Assembly (NCBI GenBank): GCA_900770405.1
Contig: CAAGKL010000129.1
Location: 1 to 31,769, forward strand
DNA length: 31,769 bases
Direction of reading: 5' to 3'
DNA from: Clostridia bacterium
GTDB taxonomy: Bacteria; Bacillota; Clostridia; UBA1381
Below the pieces are notes generated by a model. The model made no database searches. It was not told the origin of the DNA and saw only the letters and a list, made by a program, of their open reading frames with translations. Position numbers and translations under genes: made by a program. Each line of letters begins with the position of its first letter. The first letter of the stretch is position 1. This document shows, piece by piece, positions 13,799 through 22,169 of the stretch.

Positions 13799-14923
13799 TT
13801 ATTTAACCTCTTTTGTCAGGGCGGGCACAACCGGTATAAGCTTTGCAAAATTCTCCCACAGCATAATTTTTATTTCTTTAACATCGCTGCCCGAGGGGAT
13901 TTCAAATCTCCCCGCGTCAAGCTCGCACATCACCATCGCGCCGCTGCCGTTATAGCCCGCAAAAATCACAGCCGGGTTTTCTGCCGCGGCAGTATAGGCT
14001 ATATAATAAGTCCTGCCCTTTTCAATCGCCTGCGGATTTCCCTCGATGCCGAGCTTATCCTCAATTTTTGTCCCGCATATCTCAATATTATTTATATCGG
14101 TATTGCCCTTGCCCGCCACATCGACAAACTCAAGCCCCGAGAGTGTCTCGCCGCCGTCAATTTTAATCTTGATATAAATTTCGTCCCTGTCATCAAGCTC
14201 CGCGGGCAGGGATATATCGGAGTAAGTCGGATTAAGACCGTCCGTAACGCGGACGCTGCTGTTTTCAACCGGCGTGTAGCTTATGCCGTCTGTGCTGACG
14301 CTTATGGCATAATCACGCGGGCCCTTTGACGTCGAGAACTGCTCCGCCGAGAATTTTATATCCTTGTATCCCTTGGTCGACGCGCTTATCAGCCAATAGC
14401 CGTCATTATCCGGAGCATTTCTTGTCGTGTCAAAGCTCCACTCACCCGTCGCCTCGACCCGCAGCGATTTATCTGCGGAATTATAGCCGATTTCGGCTGC
14501 GTCCGTTCCGTTCGGATGCATACTAAGCTCGGCATTTCCCGCAGTTGACGGCACAGTTGTCTGCGCAGTGATGACCGCTCCATTGCTTTTCTTATATTCA
14601 AATGCCGCGATTGTGTCGCCTTTATAGGTGTAAACGCTTGAATTAATCGGGCTTTTCTCCGTTTCCTTTTCCGCCCACACATCTACTCTGAATTGGTTGC
14701 AAAGCTGTGAGTCAAAGGCGGAAAGACCCGCGAGGGAAATTTTGTCCGTGCTGTTATATTCCTGATTTTCGGCAACCGGAACGCCGTTTTTCGTGTAGAT
14801 GCTGTATTTTATATCGGCATCGTCAAAGGTCTTGTAGGAAATCGTTCCGTTTTCCCCGAAATACGCCGTCGCCTTTGTTGTGTACGGCATCTTTAAATCG
14901 CTTGTCCTGTCTCCCGAAATCAC
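13799..14923 (-). CDS. Secreted binding protein, main part of a frameshifted gene
   Basis: A 374-codon open frame whose apparent start (GTG 14923) has no ribosome site and lies inside coding sequence. The reading frame carries on upstream as NDNLAKGNTYISKIV. It is therefore the bulk of the gene whose signal peptide is at 14920-15147. Residues ~100-290 repeat the sandwich module of the 9050 gene (GYWLISASTKGYKDIKFSAEQFS, YAISVSTDGISYTPV, TDINNIEICG). The last ~60 residues (VIFAGYNGSGAMVMCEL to IKIMLWENFAKLIPV) match the tails of the proteins at 5266 and 24826. No catalytic motif is seen. It is likely an extracellular carbohydrate-binding or scaffold protein if the breaks are sequencing errors. 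Confidence 0.65.
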   Translation of the reverse strand: MISGDRTSDLKMPYTTKATAYFGENGTISYKTFDDADIKYSIYTKNGVPVAENQEYNSTDKISLAGLSAFDSQLCNQFRVDVWAEKETEKSPINSSVYTYKGDTIAAFEYKKSNGAVITAQTTVPSTAGNAELSMHPNGTDAAEIGYNSADKSLRVEATGEWSFDTTRNAPDNDGYWLISASTKGYKDIKFSAEQFSTSKGPRDYAISVSTDGISYTPVENSSVRVTDGLNPTYSDISLPAELDDRDEIYIKIKIDGGETLSGLEFVDVAGKGNTDINNIEICGTKIEDKLGIEGNPQAIEKGRTYYIAYTAAAENPAVIFAGYNGSGAMVMCELDAGRFEIPSGSDVKEIKIMLWENFAKLIPVVPALTKEVK

Positions 14924-15147
14924 GATTTTGCTGATGTAGGTATTTCCCTTTGCAAGATTATCATTCCAACGCCTTGAAATTCGTACCGTTGACGGACGCG
15001 TAAAGCAGCACCCGACTTCGTCTCAGCAGGCGCGGTGTACTCAAACGCAGCCAGAATCTCCTTCGCCGCGGCAAATGCCCGAAACGGCGCAAAGCAGCTT
15101 AAAATAAGCGCCAGTGAAGTAATAAAACAAAAAATTTTCTTCTGCAT
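14920..15147 (-). pseudogene. 5' fragment of the frameshifted secreted-protein gene
   Basis: ATG 15147 (GGAAGGG about 10 bases upstream; an ATG at 15156 is too close to it) opens a clear signal peptide (MQKKIFCFITSLALILSC, cut after FRAFAAA) and then EILAAFEYTAPAETKSG. The frame then turns to nonsense. The true continuation LLYASVNGTNFKALE lies in a second frame (about 15008-14964) and NDNLAKGNTYISKIV in a third, so two frame changes occur within ~50 bases. Compared with the second AAFEY module of the same gene, this first module is also much shorter, which suggests internal deletions. It is either a decayed gene or an assembly fault. Confidence 0.65.
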
Positions 15148-15200
15148 AAAATTCATTCCCTTCCGGTAAATCTACGTAGCTATTTTATAGTCACATCATA

Positions 15201-15229
15201 ATTATACTTTTTCAAAGTAAGCTCCGATA
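15201..15229 (-). promoter_or_regulatory. Possible promoter for the 15147 gene
   Basis: A perfect TATAAT on the minus strand (15206-15201) with a poor -35 (TATCGG, 15229-15224) at 17 bases. It lies 54 bases upstream of the start codon and just after the terminator of the preceding gene. Confidence 0.4.
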
Positions 15230-15291
15230 CCGCAGTGAAGTAAAATGTATGTAAATTTTTGCCGTCCGGGCTGTCGTTTTGGTAATATTCC

Positions 15292-15328
15292 GTCAAAAAA
15301 AGAACCGCCCCCAAACGGAGGTCGGTTC
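15292..15328 (-). terminator. Terminator of the RibD/DHFR-like gene
   Basis: Minus strand: GAACCG (15328-15323) pairs with CGGTTC (15307-15302), with further internal pairing of CCTCCGTTTGGGGG. It is followed by a run of seven T's and lies 17 bases after the stop codon. Confidence 0.85.
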
Positions 15329-15344
15329 ACCCTGATACACAATT

Positions 15345-16019
15345 TTATTCGGTTTTATACCGCAGCCATACTGCGCCGCTGTCAAATCTCTTCACATCGG
15401 AAAGCGTCAGATGCATCAGCGGGCAGTTCATTTTGCGCCCGTCAAACACGGACGGCATTTCGGCGCGTCCGTCTATGCCCGCGCCTATCAGTATGCTGAT
15501 TTCATCTAAAAGTCCGGCGTCCAGAAATGCCGTGTTAATGACTGCGCCGCCGACAACGCCCATTCTTTCAACTCCAAACTCATCTTGAAGGATTTGCGCG
15601 GCGCGGGCAAGATTTACCCTTTTGCTCCCGCAGGCTATCCAGGAAATGTTCTTCCCGTTCAGGTAGCGCAGATATTCCTTCGGCACCTGCTCGCAGGTGA
15701 TAATCAGATACGGCTTTTCCCGGCGGCATCGCGCCAGAGCAGCTTGCCGCGGGTGTCGACTACCGCCTCACAGCCCGCCGCATCCGCTTTTTTTGAAAAG
15801 CTCTCCCTCCCGAAGGGCGTCATATCCGCCGCCTTGAATTTGCCCTGCTCTGCCATTTCGAGCTCCGCCGTCACCCGCCCGCTGAGCGTCGTCGGCACCT
15901 TCAGGGCATCAAGCGTTTCATAATAATCGTCAACCCCCCGGCAGCTGCGAGGTCATCGCGCAGTCAATCCGACCGTCTGCCGATGTCATCATATGGCAAA
16001 TAATATACGGCTTTTTCAT
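15345..16019 (-). pseudogene. RibD C-terminal / dihydrofolate-reductase-like gene, two frameshifts
   Basis: Three adjacent frames together spell one ~220-aa RibD_C/DHFR-fold protein. Part one is MKKPYIICHMMTSADGRID from ATG 16019 (GGAGG upstream). Part two is VDDYYETLDALKVPTTLSGR to GKLLWRD. Part three is PYLIITCEQVPKEYLRYLNG to the NADPH-site-like GVVGGAVINTAFLDAGLLDE and the C-terminus AVWLRYKTE. The first break is at a run of six G's (15934-15939 as C's), where five would restore the frame. The second is near 15715. The family reduces pyrimidine or pterin-like substrates with NAD(P)H. It has its own promoter and terminator, so it stands alone between two operons. Homopolymer slippage, real decay or sequencing error are all possible. 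Confidence 0.75.
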
Positions 16020-16053
16020 ATTCTTCCTCCGAAAAAAATTTTCTATGCTAAAT

Positions 16054-16082
16054 ATTATACCACGGCGGCAAAGAAAAAGCAA
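16054..16082 (-). promoter_or_regulatory. Promoter of the RibD/DHFR-like gene
   Basis: Minus strand: TTGCTT (16082-16077), 17-base spacer, perfect TATAAT (16059-16054), 34 bases before the start codon. It overlaps the region just past the end of the beta-galactosidase gene; no terminator is visible between them. Confidence 0.65.
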
Positions 16083-16090
16083 TCGCCCCG

Positions 16091-18943
16091 TTATGATATG
16101 TAAAATTCAAACCGAATATCCTTTTCCGACAGCCTGTATTCCTCCTTCAGCACAGGTCCGCACGAGTTCGAGCCGATGCCGGAATTTTTATAATCAATCC
16201 TGACATTCGCAAAGCCGTTTTCGCGCAGCTCATCGGTATGCCTTGCGCGGGTGAGCGCCCCGCTGTCAAAGCCCGACACATTTATCTCCATTTTATCCCT
16301 CGCGGCAAAATGCAGCCCGTCATTCATCTGCAGCACCTTGCAGCCGGTATGATTGCCGTGCTCCTGCGGCATAGGATAGTTGACAAACTCACGGCTTATA
16401 TCACTTTCGTACCAGCCTGTCGTCGTATGCAGCAGCATATCGCAGTAGTTCTCCATCGGCCCTCTTCCGAAATATCTGAACCCGCCGTCATTTCGCACAA
16501 GCTTAAACTCAAAGCCCAGCCGCGCAAGCCATATGCAGTTTTCCCTGACCCTGCCGTGCAGGGACACCTTCACCGTGCCGTCATTATAAAAGGCGTATTT
16601 TATCTCGTACTTCAAAAAGGGCACGCGCCCGACGCCCGCAAGAAAGCCTTTCGCGGTTATCTCATTGCCGACCGCCGAAATTTCTGTCATCTCGTCAAAA
16701 ATCCTGTCGAGGTTCTCACCCTCCCACACATTGCTGTGCCCCCACTTCTGCCAGACGGTGCGTTCATTATCTATAGGCGCTCTCCAGCTTGTAAGTCTGA
16801 CGGGCGAGGCGAGCTGCTCCCTGTTATCCTTTACGATACCGGTTATGCAGCCCAGATGCTTCGAAATCTCATAGCGCATATTTCCGCTTTCGACAATATA
16901 GCTCTTTGCATTTTCCTTAATCTCCACCCTGTCGCACGGCTTTTGCAAATCCGCCGCCCTCGATGTCAGCTCAAACTCCGCCATACCGACAACCCTGCCG
17001 CTCTTGTCCGCAAGCATACAGACCAAATACGAGCCGAGCGCGCAATCGGTGTATGTGCCGACATCGACCGTCTGTGCCGCTTTGGGCAAAATATCGAGCA
17101 CAAGCCTTTTTTGCATTACTTTTTTGCCGTCCGCATTTATAGCTATGTCAACAAAATATTCGCTAAGGTTCGTGAAATCGAACAGGTTTGTGACGGTCAG
17201 CCGTCCGTTCTCAAAGCAGAATCGCACATTCTGATATGCGAATTTCGTGCACAGCGAGCCGGCTTTATATGTGCGGTCATAAAAAACGAGCCCGTCCATA
17301 CAAAAATTCTCATCGCTTGTCAGCTCGCCGAAATCGCCGCCGTATTTCGGCACGCCGTCCTCAATATACGTATGATCTGCCCATTCCCATATACAGCCGC
17401 CGATAAGCTTGGGGTGCTTGTATATAATATCCCAGTAATCCCGCACGTCGCCCGGACCGTTGCCCATCGCGTGGCTGTATTCGCACAGGAAATACGGAAG
17501 ATACATATTTTCATCTTCGGCATACGCCGCGACGTCCTCATAGCTTGCATACATTCTCGAATGTATATCCGGCCTGTTATAATACGACGTGTCCTGCTGC
17601 CCCCAGCCGTACGCCGTACGCGACGCGTCCTCGCAGTGTATCAGCCGCCTTTCATCCCTGCTTCTGAGCCACTTAATCATCTCGTAATTGTTGTCGCAGT
17701 GCCCGCTTTCATTGCCCGTCGACCACGAAAAAATGCACGGGTTATTCTTATCCCGGTTATACGCCCGCTCCATTCTGTCAATATACGCGTTCTTCCATTC
17801 CGGTCTGTTGCCTATCCACTCGGGATTGCCGTTCAGGCAGTCGTAGCTGTCATACCCGCCGGCGGGGTAGCGCGCAGTGAAGCCGTGGATTTCGAGGTCG
17901 GTTTCGAGCATCACGTAAAATCCCATACGGCTGCAATGCCGGAGAAATTTCGGCGCCGGAGGATAATGCGAGGTTCTTATGCAGTTGATATTCAGCTCCT
18001 TCATAAGGGTGAGGTCTTTTATAATTTCATCATCGGTCATAGTATAACCGTTCGTCGGGTGGGTGTCGTGATGATTAATCCCCTTTAATTTCACCTCTGT
18101 GCCGTTGACGGTAAATGCGGCTCTTTCATTGATTTTGTAGCTCACAAAGCCGACATCGAAATTAATTATCTCGCCCTCGCACTCTATCTGCAAGCGGTAA
18201 AGGTACGGCTTTTCCGAATTCCACAAAACCGGGTTTTCGACCACGAGCACCGCCCTGTTTTTCGCCTTTACGGACGACACCGCATTATCTTGGGCATCAT
18301 AGAGCGTACACACCGCCGTGCCGTCAAATTCCGCGGTAACCATACCGCCGTCCGTCCTTATATCCACGTCAAAAATGTGGTTCTGCGGTCTTTTGAGGAT
18401 ATACACATCTCTGAATATCCCATTATACCTGAAGCAGTCCTGATCCTCCAGATAACTGCCCGAGCACCATTTTCTGACCCTTGCCGAGATTTCGTTTTCG
18501 CCCTTTTGTACAAAGGCGGTAATCTCAAATTCCGCCTGAAGCCTGCTGCCCTGCGAGTAGCCCGCATATTTTCCGTTTATATACAGCTCGACGCAGGACG
18601 ACACGCCCTCGAACACCACATAATACCTCTTGTCCGTATCGTCGATATGAAAGCTCCTTTCATATACGCCCATCGGGTTCTCGTTCGGAACATAGGGCGG
18701 ATTTACCGGGAACGGATAGGTCACGTTTGTATAATACGGCTTTTCATAGCCGCGGCACTGCCAGCAGGAAGGAACGTCAATCGTGCCGCTCTTCTGCGGC
18801 GCGGCGTCGAAGTCCCTGAGGAAAAAGCTGAAGCTCCACTCGCCGTTCAGGCTCATATACGCGCCGTCATTCTCGGGAATATAATATGAGCGCTGCGGGA
18901 GTCTGTTCTCCTGCAAAAGCTCCGGATTTTCATATTTTCGCAT
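16091..18943 (-). CDS. GH2 beta-galactosidase (LacZ type)
   Basis: A 950-aa cytoplasmic glycoside hydrolase family 2 enzyme without a signal peptide, close to the usual LacZ length (~1020). The domains are a sugar-binding jelly roll (SLNGEWSFSF, residue 31 on), an Ig-like domain, a TIM barrel (GINHHDTHPTNG, about 289-300) and a C-terminal Bgal_small_N sandwich with the FGRGPMENYCDM and YPMPQEHGNH signatures. The acid/base Glu412 sits in STGNESG and the nucleophile Glu488 in CEYSHAMGN. It removes terminal beta-galactose, for example from galactan side chains or galactosides imported from pectin. It starts 2 bases after the AraC regulator's stop, so it is the last gene of the operon. Confidence 0.93.
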   Translation of the reverse strand: MRKYENPELLQENRLPQRSYYIPENDGAYMSLNGEWSFSFFLRDFDAAPQKSGTIDVPSCWQCRGYEKPYYTNVTYPFPVNPPYVPNENPMGVYERSFHIDDTDKRYYVVFEGVSSCVELYINGKYAGYSQGSRLQAEFEITAFVQKGENEISARVRKWCSGSYLEDQDCFRYNGIFRDVYILKRPQNHIFDVDIRTDGGMVTAEFDGTAVCTLYDAQDNAVSSVKAKNRAVLVVENPVLWNSEKPYLYRLQIECEGEIINFDVGFVSYKINERAAFTVNGTEVKLKGINHHDTHPTNGYTMTDDEIIKDLTLMKELNINCIRTSHYPPAPKFLRHCSRMGFYVMLETDLEIHGFTARYPAGGYDSYDCLNGNPEWIGNRPEWKNAYIDRMERAYNRDKNNPCIFSWSTGNESGHCDNNYEMIKWLRSRDERRLIHCEDASRTAYGWGQQDTSYYNRPDIHSRMYASYEDVAAYAEDENMYLPYFLCEYSHAMGNGPGDVRDYWDIIYKHPKLIGGCIWEWADHTYIEDGVPKYGGDFGELTSDENFCMDGLVFYDRTYKAGSLCTKFAYQNVRFCFENGRLTVTNLFDFTNLSEYFVDIAINADGKKVMQKRLVLDILPKAAQTVDVGTYTDCALGSYLVCMLADKSGRVVGMAEFELTSRAADLQKPCDRVEIKENAKSYIVESGNMRYEISKHLGCITGIVKDNREQLASPVRLTSWRAPIDNERTVWQKWGHSNVWEGENLDRIFDEMTEISAVGNEITAKGFLAGVGRVPFLKYEIKYAFYNDGTVKVSLHGRVRENCIWLARLGFEFKLVRNDGGFRYFGRGPMENYCDMLLHTTTGWYESDISREFVNYPMPQEHGNHTGCKVLQMNDGLHFAARDKMEINVSGFDSGALTRARHTDELRENGFANVRIDYKNSGIGSNSCGPVLKEEYRLSEKDIRFEFYIS

Positions 18944-18945
18944 AA

Positions 18946-21126
18946 TCAGTCCCTCGCCTTTCTTCTGTACTCCGACGGTGTCACGTTCTCAACCGAATTG
19001 AACGCCCGCATAAAGGTCGTGCGGCTCACATACCCCACCTTGACATAGATTTGCTCAACGCTCAGGTCGGTTGTTATCAGAAGCCTTTTCGCCTCCTCAA
19101 TTCTGAGCTCCGCCACGTATTTATGGAAGGTCACGTTAGTATACTTCTTGAACTGTCTCGACAGATTCTTCGCATCGACGTTAAACTCCTTCGCAATGCC
19201 CTCTAAGCTGAGCGCATAATCGCCGTAGTTATCGGCAATATATTTTTCCACGTCCTCCATCAGCCTTTTGCCCGAGGCTCTGTCGCCGCACTTGTCTATT
19301 TTCCCGAGCAGTCCGAGTATAAACTGCGACACCTCGGTTTCCGTCTTGTCGGCGATGCTGAAATACTCATCGTCATCTATCAGCGCGTCGACATCTATCC
19401 GCTTCATTTTAAGCGCAGTCACTATGGTGTTGATTATATTCCGGTACAGCACCGCCATATCATTCTCCCCGACATCATTTACCACATTTGTAATCAGTAT
19501 GCGGTCGATGCAGGCTATCGACTTGTTGTAATCGCCCTCCAAAATGCTGTTGATTATGGCGTTGCTTTCGCTGGCTCTGTAAATATACCTCCCGTTGTAG
19601 TGCTTTTCCTCCTTCGAGCTTATGCTGCTTACGAGTTTCGCGTACTCGTCCCTTAAAGCCTCGAACGAATCGCATATATCGCCTATGTCATAGACCAGCC
19701 GCGCCCCGATTTTATTTTTCAGCACCACCTCGGAGAGCTTTTTTATCTCGCCGCCTATCGCCGCCTTGTCCACGCCCTGCGCGACATTTAGCACAAAATG
19801 AAATTCTCCGTTCAGGTTTTTTATATCATACGCCTCATATTTTCCGTGAAAATAATTGTGTATCAGCGAATAAAGGCTCTCCTCTATCGCGTCCATAACG
19901 CTCTCGTCCGTCTGTGCGGTCGGAATAATGCGAAAGACCACCGGCAGGAAATTGTCATATTTATAAAGCGACATTTTTGCCTGCCTGTTTTTGTTATTTA
20001 TCACATCGGTAATCATTTTTTCTTTATTCATACTGCTGTTTTCCTCGAGAATTTTGGAAAACTCCTTTGAAATCTTGCCGGTAACCTTGAATATCTCGCT
20101 CATTTTCACCTGCTCGGTAAAATTAAGCGGCTTGACCAGTTCGGCAATCGAGCCGCCCATATCGGTCGCGATAAGCAGCACCACAAGCACAAACGCAAGG
20201 TAGATAATCACCGACAGAATAACGATTTTAAAGGTCACCCCGGAGACCGTTTTGTCGATGTCCTTTATCGGGATAAAGACAAAATATGCATAATCCATCA
20301 GGCTCGGGGATACGCTTTTGGTCAGCACGCAGTATTTTCTGCCGCTGTCGTCGGAGTAATTCTGCATCTGCTTTTCAAGCGTTATTTTATCCAGTATTTT
20401 TTCGTCGACGCTTATATAATCGCCGCCCGCAAAATAGAACTTTTTGTCCTTTTTATTGACGAACCAAAAAGAGGTGTTAGCCGTATATTTCGAGGTCGCG
20501 TGCGCCTTCATCAGCTTTTCAAGGCTGATGTTAAAAATGAGCAGGCTGTTGGGATTTTCGCTGTGCGACGCCATTTTCACCACCGGCAGCACATACCGCT
20601 GTGCCGTATCATTCCCCACGACCGCCGTCGGAGGCAACTTTACCGTCGTATCGACGGGATACCGCAAGCTGTCAAAATACGCTGCGTCGTATTCCTTGTA
20701 TTTGTAAATATCGTTGAAATACCTGTCCGCCGACGCCTTTCCGTTCGTTGCAACAACACGGTTCGCCTTGCGGTTTATAATCAGAATACTGTCGATAATG
20801 TCAAAATCGTCCTTCATTCTCCGCATCTGCTGCATCGCCGCGCCGACCTGCGCATCGGACAGGTCGGCGTCGCTTTCAAACACGCACCTTACCGCCTCAT
20901 TTTTAAGCCAGTAATCCATCCTCGCAACCGCATTTATTTCGTCCTCCATATTGTTGAACACTTCGTCGGTATGGTTGATGTAGAACTCATTATACATTTT
21001 GTAGTACTGCCCGATATTCAGCCGGTGGTTGAAGAAAATAATCACCGCTGCCAGCAGTGCGGGCACGATAAAGCACAAAATTATTCTCAGCTTAAAAATG
21101 TCGTACAGTGTTTTTTTCTGAAACAT
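18946..21126 (-). CDS. Membrane-bound AraC-family regulator with extracellular sensor
   Basis: 726 aa. One transmembrane helix near residues 12-32 and a second near 305-335 (IVILSVIIYLAFVLVVLLIA) enclose a ~260-aa extracellular dCache-like sensor. A cytoplasmic middle region with a partly coiled segment (ILEENSSMNKEKMITDVINN) leads to a C-terminal AraC DNA-binding domain with two helix-turn-helices (YALSLEGIAKEFNVDAKNLS and LSVEQIYVKVGYVSRTTFMR), ending PSEYRR. ATG 21126 is preferred because GGGAG lies 7 bases upstream; a GTG at 21144 is the longer alternative. This type of one-component regulator is common in Paenibacillus and Clostridia beside polysaccharide loci. It presumably senses a sugar or oligosaccharide outside the cell and activates this operon. 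Confidence 0.9.
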   Translation of the reverse strand: MFQKKTLYDIFKLRIILCFIVPALLAAVIIFFNHRLNIGQYYKMYNEFYINHTDEVFNNMEDEINAVARMDYWLKNEAVRCVFESDADLSDAQVGAAMQQMRRMKDDFDIIDSILIINRKANRVVATNGKASADRYFNDIYKYKEYDAAYFDSLRYPVDTTVKLPPTAVVGNDTAQRYVLPVVKMASHSENPNSLLIFNISLEKLMKAHATSKYTANTSFWFVNKKDKKFYFAGGDYISVDEKILDKITLEKQMQNYSDDSGRKYCVLTKSVSPSLMDYAYFVFIPIKDIDKTVSGVTFKIVILSVIIYLAFVLVVLLIATDMGGSIAELVKPLNFTEQVKMSEIFKVTGKISKEFSKILEENSSMNKEKMITDVINNKNRQAKMSLYKYDNFLPVVFRIIPTAQTDESVMDAIEESLYSLIHNYFHGKYEAYDIKNLNGEFHFVLNVAQGVDKAAIGGEIKKLSEVVLKNKIGARLVYDIGDICDSFEALRDEYAKLVSSISSKEEKHYNGRYIYRASESNAIINSILEGDYNKSIACIDRILITNVVNDVGENDMAVLYRNIINTIVTALKMKRIDVDALIDDDEYFSIADKTETEVSQFILGLLGKIDKCGDRASGKRLMEDVEKYIADNYGDYALSLEGIAKEFNVDAKNLSRQFKKYTNVTFHKYVAELRIEEAKRLLITTDLSVEQIYVKVGYVSRTTFMRAFNSVENVTPSEYRRKARD

Positions 21127-21137
21127 AACCTTACTCC

Positions 21138-22169
21138 CTAACACAGCAAATTAACAAGCGCCTGTGCATATATTCTTATAAGAAAATCGTTCGGGTGATT
21201 GATATTATTTCCCGTCATATCAATAAAATTTTTCCTGCCGAGCAGAATTGAGTGCACCTTTGTCATATTCAAAACCGCGTCCTTCTCCCCCGCGCACCCG
21301 ACAAGCTCATTATAATACAGTCTTTGGCATCCGTCAAATACACTTTCGGCGTTTGCAAGCGTTGTCGCTATGAAAATAAACTCGGCGGCGGGATTTTTCG
21401 CGAGCACCTTTTCCTTTATGCCCGCGATATTGCGCCCAAACTCGGCGGGCGGGACATTTTCCGTGCCGTCATTCATTCCGAAGGCAATGACCGCAAGGTC
21501 GGGCTTATATGCCGCGATTCTCTCCTCCGCCTCGCAAAGCCCCCAGTCGGACCTTTTCCCGCCCACGGCGGTATTGATAATTTTCATCTCGGCATTAAAG
21601 GTCTTTTCCGTTTTGTATTTGAAAAGCTCGGGCCAGCCGGGCATAAAGGGCGCTATGCCGAACATACCGCTGCCGTCGCAGCCGGCGGTGATGCTGTCAC
21701 CGTAAAAGCAGACGGTGAGCGGCTCACGCCGGGCGAGCAGCGCCTTTGTTTTCGCAAGAGTTTTTCCGTCGGTTTTTGCCAGCCCGAAATCGACCCTGTC
21801 CCTATGCGTATACGTGACCGACAGCTGCCTTTTATGAAAATATCCCTGCCGTTTATACAATATATACCCGCCGTCCTTCGCCTTGAAACAGTCCTCGTCC
21901 CTTTTGTCGTAAAAATGGCAGTCCTCCCGCCGCATAAACGGCATTCGCGACCCCTCGGGCATAACAAGCCGCCCCTTCTCAAATTCCCAGTCGACGCCCC
22001 TTTTATACTCCGTCTTTAAATCCGAGGATTTTACCGACAGGATTTTTTCCGGCTCATAAAAAAGCCTTGCGCACGGAGGCTGTCCGTTCTCCGACAGCAT
22101 CATAACCGACTCACCGAAAACCTCCGTTCCCTCCCAGAACGGCACCAGCAATTCATCAATATTCAACAT
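21138..22169 (-). CDS. SGNH/GDSL carbohydrate esterase
   Basis: 343 aa, no signal peptide. An N-terminal ~145-aa beta-rich domain precedes an SGNH hydrolase domain: block I GDSITAG (Ser159), block II NTAVGGKRS, block III GMND (Asn233) and block V NNINHPND (His325). The position three residues before His325, normally the catalytic Asp of DxxH, is Asn322, so the charge relay may use another acid. Two-domain proteins of this shape are often acetyl-esterases on plant polysaccharides. It probably deacetylates sugars released together with rhamnose; this is inference from the neighbours. The ATG overlaps the stop of the rhamnosidase gene by 7 bases, with GGGGAGGAAG as ribosome site. Confidence 0.85.
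   Translation of the reverse strand: MLNIDELLVPFWEGTEVFGESVMMLSENGQPPCARLFYEPEKILSVKSSDLKTEYKRGVDWEFEKGRLVMPEGSRMPFMRREDCHFYDKRDEDCFKAKDGGYILYKRQGYFHKRQLSVTYTHRDRVDFGLAKTDGKTLAKTKALLARREPLTVCFYGDSITAGCDGSGMFGIAPFMPGWPELFKYKTEKTFNAEMKIINTAVGGKRSDWGLCEAEERIAAYKPDLAVIAFGMNDGTENVPPAEFGRNIAGIKEKVLAKNPAAEFIFIATTLANAESVFDGCQRLYYNELVGCAGEKDAVLNMTKVHSILLGRKNFIDMTGNNINHPNDFLIRIYAQALVNLLC

Noticed and set aside
16238..18088. A 616-codon open frame on the plus strand opposite the beta-galactosidase gene
   Set aside because: It has no ribosome site and an His/Arg/Ile/Val-rich product typical of the reverse strand of a biased gene. The minus strand carries full GH2 motifs over the same bases.
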